From VMFP01 sp964630025 (lineage in GTDB: Bacteria > Patescibacteriota > Andersenbacteria > UBA10190 > CAIZMI01), in the NCBI GenBank assembly GCA_964630025.1, contig CAZVRG010000037.1:1-7643 (forward strand): a stretch of 7,643 nucleotides of DNA, given 5' to 3'. Each line of letters starts with the position of its first letter. Position 1 is the first letter of the stretch. The notes below the pieces were generated by a model. It was not told the DNA's origin. It saw nothing but the letters and a program-made list of their open reading frames with translations, and ran no database searches. The position numbers and the translations under genes are program-made. Below are positions 4,983 through 7,643 of the stretch, piece by piece.

Positions 4983-6032
4983 ATGGCAAATGATGCAACG
5001 TCGGTTCCGATGTGGGAGCGGATGCCCGCGTTCCCGTACTTCTATCACGATCTCGTTGCGCGGATCACCCCTGGCGCAATCCTTCTCGGCTCCCTCTTGT
5101 GGGCACTCGGGTGGTTTCCAACAACTGATCACAGCGGATCGTATGCGATTGCCCTCTTCGTGCTCTTTCTCGGCGCCGCCTACGCCATAGGAGTTACCTA
5201 TGAGGGCATTGCATTTTACTTCACGCGTGAGGTGACACGAAAGCTCGCCGGCAAGAGGGACTACTACACATGTGGATTTCGCGAGGCGCTGATGGACGTG
5301 CGCCGTCGAGAATGGGAGACCCTGAAGAAGATGCTAGGACGTGAGGTCACGGAGGCAGATCATGACCCCGGTGCCGTCGGTGAAATCGCCCGGCGATGTT
5401 TTACGGCCTTCGAGAATTTTGAACTCATTGCCAGCCACTGCTACAACCGCGGCACGCGGTTCTTGGCGGAAGCGAAAATGGCGTCGTATTCTGGTGTGGC
5501 TCTCCTGATTGCTGCAGGTCTGCTCTGGACTCGATTGTGGGAACCGTGGAGATGGTGGTGCCTGCTGGCCAGCGCGGTGACTGTGGTGGTCGCCGCGGGC
5601 CTTATGGGTCCCATCGCCTTCGCCCGTCAGCGACGGCGTGCTGTCGAGGTGATCGCGTGTCTTGACTACCTGTATCGTGGTGTCGAGTACCCCAAGGCGC
5701 ACGCCTGGGTTGAGCCACTCTGGAAACAGATGTTCGCCGAGCCGACCGCGGCACCCGCGGCTCTCCCGTGGTTCTGGGTGTGGTTTATGAAACCGAAGGC
5801 GTTCTGGAGTCTGATGCGACGAGGATTGCTCGGCAAAGTCGGTATCCTAGTCCCCGTCGTTCGATCTCAAACGCGGTGGACGCGCGAGTTGCGAGAGGCC
5901 GAACAACGCGGGGCCACAGCATTTCGCGATTACCTTTCCGACCCGGAAAATGCCGCGCTTGGAACCGCGGTCACGAAAGACACACTTGATCAATGGTGGA
6001 AGGACTTTGAAAGCAAGCGAAGCCCAGAATAA
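4983..6032 (+). CDS. Four-helix membrane protein of unknown function
   Basis: 349 residues from an ATG with GAGG eight bases upstream. Two helix pairs are visible: about 27-45 and 53-79, then 169-186 and 191-214. Between them is a charged, probably cytosolic segment of about 90 residues (REVTRKLAGKRDYYTCGFREALMDVRRREWETL...), and after them a 135-residue basic, Trp-rich tail. The start, FPYFYHDLVARITPGAILL, resembles a class of hypothetical membrane proteins that begin 'Y.D...R.IPG' and are seen in accessory regions. I know no biochemical function for them. It follows the nuclease candidate by 80 bases on the same strand, so the two may be co-expressed; a membrane-effector role in defence is only a guess. 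The gene reads as intact. Confidence 0.5.
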   Translation: MANDATSVPMWERMPAFPYFYHDLVARITPGAILLGSLLWALGWFPTTDHSGSYAIALFVLFLGAAYAIGVTYEGIAFYFTREVTRKLAGKRDYYTCGFREALMDVRRREWETLKKMLGREVTEADHDPGAVGEIARRCFTAFENFELIASHCYNRGTRFLAEAKMASYSGVALLIAAGLLWTRLWEPWRWWCLLASAVTVVVAAGLMGPIAFARQRRRAVEVIACLDYLYRGVEYPKAHAWVEPLWKQMFAEPTAAPAALPWFWVWFMKPKAFWSLMRRGLLGKVGILVPVVRSQTRWTRELREAEQRGATAFRDYLSDPENAALGTAVTKDTLDQWWKDFESKRSPE

Positions 6033-6034
6033 GA

Positions 6035-6060
6035 CCCCCAGCAACCATAAGTCGTGGGGG
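6035..6060. terminator. Possible hairpin between convergent genes
   Basis: CCCCCA (6035-6040) can pair with TGGGGG (6055-6060) across a 14-base loop, in the 58-base gap between the membrane protein (+) and the small protein gene at 6091 (-). No good T run follows on either strand (the minus strand has only TCTTATTC), so termination is uncertain. Confidence 0.5.
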
Positions 6061-6090
6061 AAGGAGCAGCAGCTCAACGGCGTGACACGT

Positions 6091-6405
6091 TCAGTTGCGA
6101 CTTGGCTCGATCCAGCGGTTGCTTCCGCGTGGTCGGATCTCGTGTTCCGCGAGGAATTCCTGCGCCATTTTCCGGATCTGTTCTCTGGAACCACCAGGAC
6201 GGTTCATTTCCGCCTCGACCATCGTGTCGTATTCCTCGTCGAGTACAACGCGCGGTCCGTCCAACTCAATGAAGACGGCGGCAACTTCGGGGCGGCGCAT
6301 CACAATGATGGTCGCTTTTAGCAGCCACCAAGGAAACAGCAAGAGAAAGCGACAGATGATCAGAATCTCTCGTATCCGTTCAATCCACAAAAAACATCGG
6401 GTCAC
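6091..6405 (-). CDS. Small single-helix membrane protein, unknown; start probably frameshifted
   Basis: 104 codons from a GTG at 6405. A basic N-terminus is followed by one membrane helix (about 12-36, LIICRFLLLFPWWLLKATIIVM), then a soluble acidic domain (PEVAAVFIELDGPRVVLDEEYD...) and a charged C-terminal helix. The composition looks like a real protein. The GTG lacks a ribosome site, whereas an ATG at 6415 in another frame has GGAGG at 6427-6423, seven bases away; that frame stops after 11 codons at 6380. Removing one T from the six-T run (minus strand, 6394-6389) would fuse it to the main frame, giving MHTRDPMFLWIER. So a one-base expansion, a reading error or frameshifting is likely. No family recognised. 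Confidence 0.5.
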   Translation of the reverse strand: MTRCFLWIERIREILIICRFLLLFPWWLLKATIIVMRRPEVAAVFIELDGPRVVLDEEYDTMVEAEMNRPGGSREQIRKMAQEFLAEHEIRPRGSNRWIEPSRN

Positions 6406-6508
6406 GGGTGTGCATTGCAGGTCCTCCGGTGCGGATTGTGGGCGCCAGGAGCACGTCTCCCGGCATCAAGGAACAGGCGGTGACAGTGTGGGGCAGGCCA
6501 GCGTTCGT
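6406..6508. other. Spacer before repeat c3
   Basis: Apart from the ATG and GGAGG of the minus-strand gene (6413-6427), I see no gene, terminator or repeat here. It shares nothing with the sequence in front of c2, which sets the left edge of the repeat at GTCAACAC. Confidence 0.5.
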
Positions 6509-6533
6509 GTCAACACCGCCGCGGCGGGTCTTT

Positions 6534-6593
6534 GGTTCGAATCTCCTCGGCCCCCTTCGTCCCAGTCACTGTTCTCTTTTCCTCTTTCGAACC
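6534..6593 (+). other. tRNA 3'-end-like motif and inverted repeat, copy c3
   Basis: Identical to the c2 motif at 3976-3995: T-loop TTCGAAT, CTCCT and CGGCCCC in tRNA order, with the inverted GGTTCGAA/TTCGAACC pair at 6534-6541 and 6586-6593. The bases between differ only near the right arm, where c2 has CTGCTCTG and c3 TTTCCTCT. Confidence 0.5.
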
Positions 6594-6611
6594 CGTTTTT
6601 GTGGCTTGTCT

Positions 6612-6635
6612 GTGCGGAGATTTCAGTGTCCGCAC
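6612..6635 (+). other. Hairpin with compensatory change, copy c3
   Basis: GTGCGGA pairs with TCCGCAC around a 10-base loop. It is the counterpart of the c2 hairpin at 4054-4077, with one fully compensatory pair (T-A to G-C) and one wobble pair turned into a Watson-Crick pair. Confidence 0.5.
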
Positions 6636-6661
6636 TGTTCTCCACAGGATGGTAGCCCTCA

Positions 6662-6781
6662 GTGAACACTAATCAAACCATCCGCACGCTTCTTCGATTG
6701 TTGGCTGATCCGTCATGGATCAAGCGCTGGCAAGACATCGTTCAGGCATCGTCGTTGGCTCCCATCTTGCCGGCAGCATAG
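6662..6781 (+). CDS. Repeat-encoded 39-residue microprotein, copy 3
   Basis: GTG to TAG, 39 codons, no indels against the other copies. Product begins MNTNQTIRTLLRLLADPSW, then IKRWQDIVQASSLAPI and LPAA. The Trp pair at residues 19 and 23 and the ADPSW turn are kept while the charged residues between them vary conservatively (VEK, MEK, IKR). It is the most diverged copy, yet silent changes persist (CTC/CTT, CGG/CGA, CCA/CCG, GTG/GTT, GCG/GCA). It precedes a hicB, as c1 does. Confidence 0.5.
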   Translation: MNTNQTIRTLLRLLADPSWIKRWQDIVQASSLAPILPAA

Positions 6782-6923
6782 ATGGCTGCCAACGTCAGCC
6801 GGATTCAGAACACTGCTCGCTAGAGGAATCTGGCAGAGTTGAGCGAATATCCGCCGTCACCGGCGAATAGACAGAACACTCGACAGGGACATCAGAGGCT
6901 GGTACCCTCGCAGACAGATAGCT
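6782..6923 (+). pseudogene. Broken second reading frame of the repeat, copy 3
   Basis: ATG follows the microprotein TAG directly and in frame, giving MAANVSRIQNTAR before an in-frame TAG at 6821-6823. The frame beyond (RNLAELSEYPPSPANRQNTRQG) still aligns to the c1 and c2 versions, so this looks like an amber-interrupted relic. Amber read-through is the alternative. Confidence 0.5.
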
Positions 6924-7196
6924 ATGCCTCCCACCCGGCACCAAGAACCCGTCATGGGCGAACGGACATACACGGTTGTCTTCGAGCAGGACTTGGAGAC
7001 GGGCCGATACATTGTGACGGTGCCGGCGCTTCGGTGTGTGACGGAAGGCGAGACGCTGGAAGAGGCGCGGACGATGGCACGGGAGGCTATCGAGCTGGAA
7101 CTCGCTGCCCTAAAGGAAAAGGGCTTTCCTGTACCCGGAGAAACCAGTCGGCCCCCGCAGCCGCTCGTGGAGCGCATTGCCGTCGGCGTTCCATAA
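6924..7196 (+). CDS. hicB: HicB-family antitoxin, copy 2 (orphan)
   Basis: 90 residues, 75 of them identical to the HicB at 2799; nearly all changes are conservative (I/V, D/E, K/R, S/T, F/Y) and cluster in the first 55 residues, while the last 37 differ at only two sites. It has the complete HicB pattern: YTVVFEQDLETGRYIVTVPALRC, VTEGETLEEARTMAREAIELEL, GFPVP. The reading frame is intact, but its hicA partner is reduced to about a dozen codons, so this is an orphan antitoxin. It could cross-neutralise the intact HicA or serve as a repressor. The KAP NTPase starts 132 bases after it. Confidence 0.5.
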   Translation: MPPTRHQEPVMGERTYTVVFEQDLETGRYIVTVPALRCVTEGETLEEARTMAREAIELELAALKEKGFPVPGETSRPPQPLVERIAVGVP

Positions 7197-7205
7197 CCGG
7201 AGGAC

Positions 7206-7277
7206 ATGGCTGGGAAACGGCGGCTCCCAGCTGGTATACCCCAGAAAGGACTATCATTCCCGAATGAAAGAATATGA
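7206..7277 (+). pseudogene. hicA: Relic of hicA
   Basis: Ten bases after the second hicB, ATG opens MAGKRRLPAG, matching the intact HicA start MGGKRLPAVR with one extra Arg codon. The match ends there: the frame goes on IPQKGLSFPNERI and stops at 7277, with no catalytic GSH loop. A GGAGG lies just two bases before the ATG. The toxin body was lost, probably by the event that brought in the downstream gene. Confidence 0.5.
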
Positions 7278-7328
7278 GCCATACGCTGAAGACCCGAAGA
7301 CAGTTGGCAAATCAGAAACGAGTGAGTT

Positions 7329-7643
7329 ATGTGGCCTGATAACGAGACTACAATCGACTTCCTGAATTTCACGAGTGTCGCAGACACTGTCGCTGAAATC
7401 ATCGTCCAGGCCGAAGGCCGGCCGATTTCAATCGGAGTTTCTGGCGCCTGGGGGGTCGGAAAGTCGTCCATGATAAAGCTGATTCGCGCTTCGCTCGAAC
7501 AGCGGGATGGGAAGGACGCTGCAAAGGCGAAGTACGTCTACGTCGAATTCAACGCGTGGCTTTACCAAGGCTATGACGATGTTCGGGCCGCATTGCTTGA
7601 GATCATCGCGAGCGCATTGAAAGCTGAGGCTGAGAAGCGGCAG
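7329..7643 (+). CDS. KAP-family P-loop NTPase, N-terminal part (partial)
   Basis: Open from an ATG at 7329 (an in-frame TGA lies six bases upstream) to the right edge, 105 codons. The Walker A motif is GAWGVGKSSM at residues 39-48, in the GxWGxGKS form typical of KAP NTPases, followed by YVEFNAWLYQGYDDVRAALLEII at 71-93, the family's 'F.AW.Y' strand. KAP proteins are large STAND-related ATPases, often with membrane helices inserted in the ATPase domain, common on mobile elements and in phage defence (PifA of the F plasmid belongs here). Walker B and the membrane helices would lie beyond the window. Placed after a hicB relic module, it is likely the cargo of repeat c3. Confidence 0.5.
   Translation, partial: MWPDNETTIDFLNFTSVADTVAEIIVQAEGRPISIGVSGAWGVGKSSMIKLIRASLEQRDGKDAAKAKYVYVEFNAWLYQGYDDVRAALLEIIASALKAEAEKRQ

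Larger units (their letters stand above)
6509..6881 (+). repeat. Repeat copy c3 (full length)
   Basis: Starts GTCAACAC at 6509, and the microprotein GTG lies at exactly the same offset (153 bases) as in c2. It carries the tRNA-like motif (6534 on), the inverted partner TTCGAACC (6586-6593), the hairpin (6612-6635), the 39-codon gene and the remnant second frame. The only visible block of dense difference from c2 upstream of the gene is about ten bases near 6577-6586. c2 and c3 enclose a 2558-base module between equivalent points. Confidence 0.5.

Noticed and set aside
6095..6655. Long plus-strand frame over 6095-6655
   Set aside because: It runs antisense to the more protein-like minus-strand gene and then through repeat c3; its composition is serine- and arginine-rich.
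2525..6881. CRISPR array or insertion sequence
   Set aside because: There are only three copies at kilobase spacing, no short spacers, no transposase and no terminal inverted repeats.

Overview
The window reads as a bacterial chromosome segment, moderately GC-rich, with TAA, TAG and TGA all used as stops (standard code). No gene fixes the taxon. It splits at about position 2525 into an ordinary minus-strand operon and an accessory region made of repeat-headed modules.

Left part (1-2518, minus strand): a compact operon of a family 2 glycosyltransferase, an EamA/DMT-type transporter and a B12-binding/radical SAM protein cut by the window edge. Gaps are 48-55 bases. The set suggests envelope or glycan/lipid modification.

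Right part (2525-7643): three direct copies (c1 2525, c2 3951, c3 6509) of a repeat not explained by any known gene. Each carries a GTG-started 39-codon reading frame ending in TAG, with no indels between copies and many silent substitutions, so I read it as a real microprotein family (start to stop 2538-2657, 4104-4223, 6662-6781). c2 and c3 also share 153 bases upstream of the GTG. That stretch has a tRNA 3'-end-like motif, an 8-bp inverted repeat and a small hairpin with a compensatory base change. c1 has lost this part and abuts the start of the operon.

Behind each repeat lies a different cargo. After c1 come a hicB-hicA toxin-antitoxin pair and then a candidate type I toxin-antitoxin unit: a 31-residue membrane microprotein with a strong ribosome binding site, covered by a predicted antisense transcript with a TTGACA-17-TATTCT promoter and an intrinsic terminator. 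After c2 come a small overlapping frame, a BECR/RelE-like nuclease candidate, a four-helix membrane protein of unknown function and a minus-strand small membrane protein. After c3 come a second hicB (83% identical to the first) with only a hicA relic, then a KAP-family P-loop NTPase running off the window.

The picture is a defence/toxin-antitoxin island built by stepwise insertion of modules headed by the same repeat, perhaps at a tRNA-derived attachment sequence. No recombinase is visible here. The most novel items are the microprotein-bearing repeat and the antisense-covered membrane microprotein.
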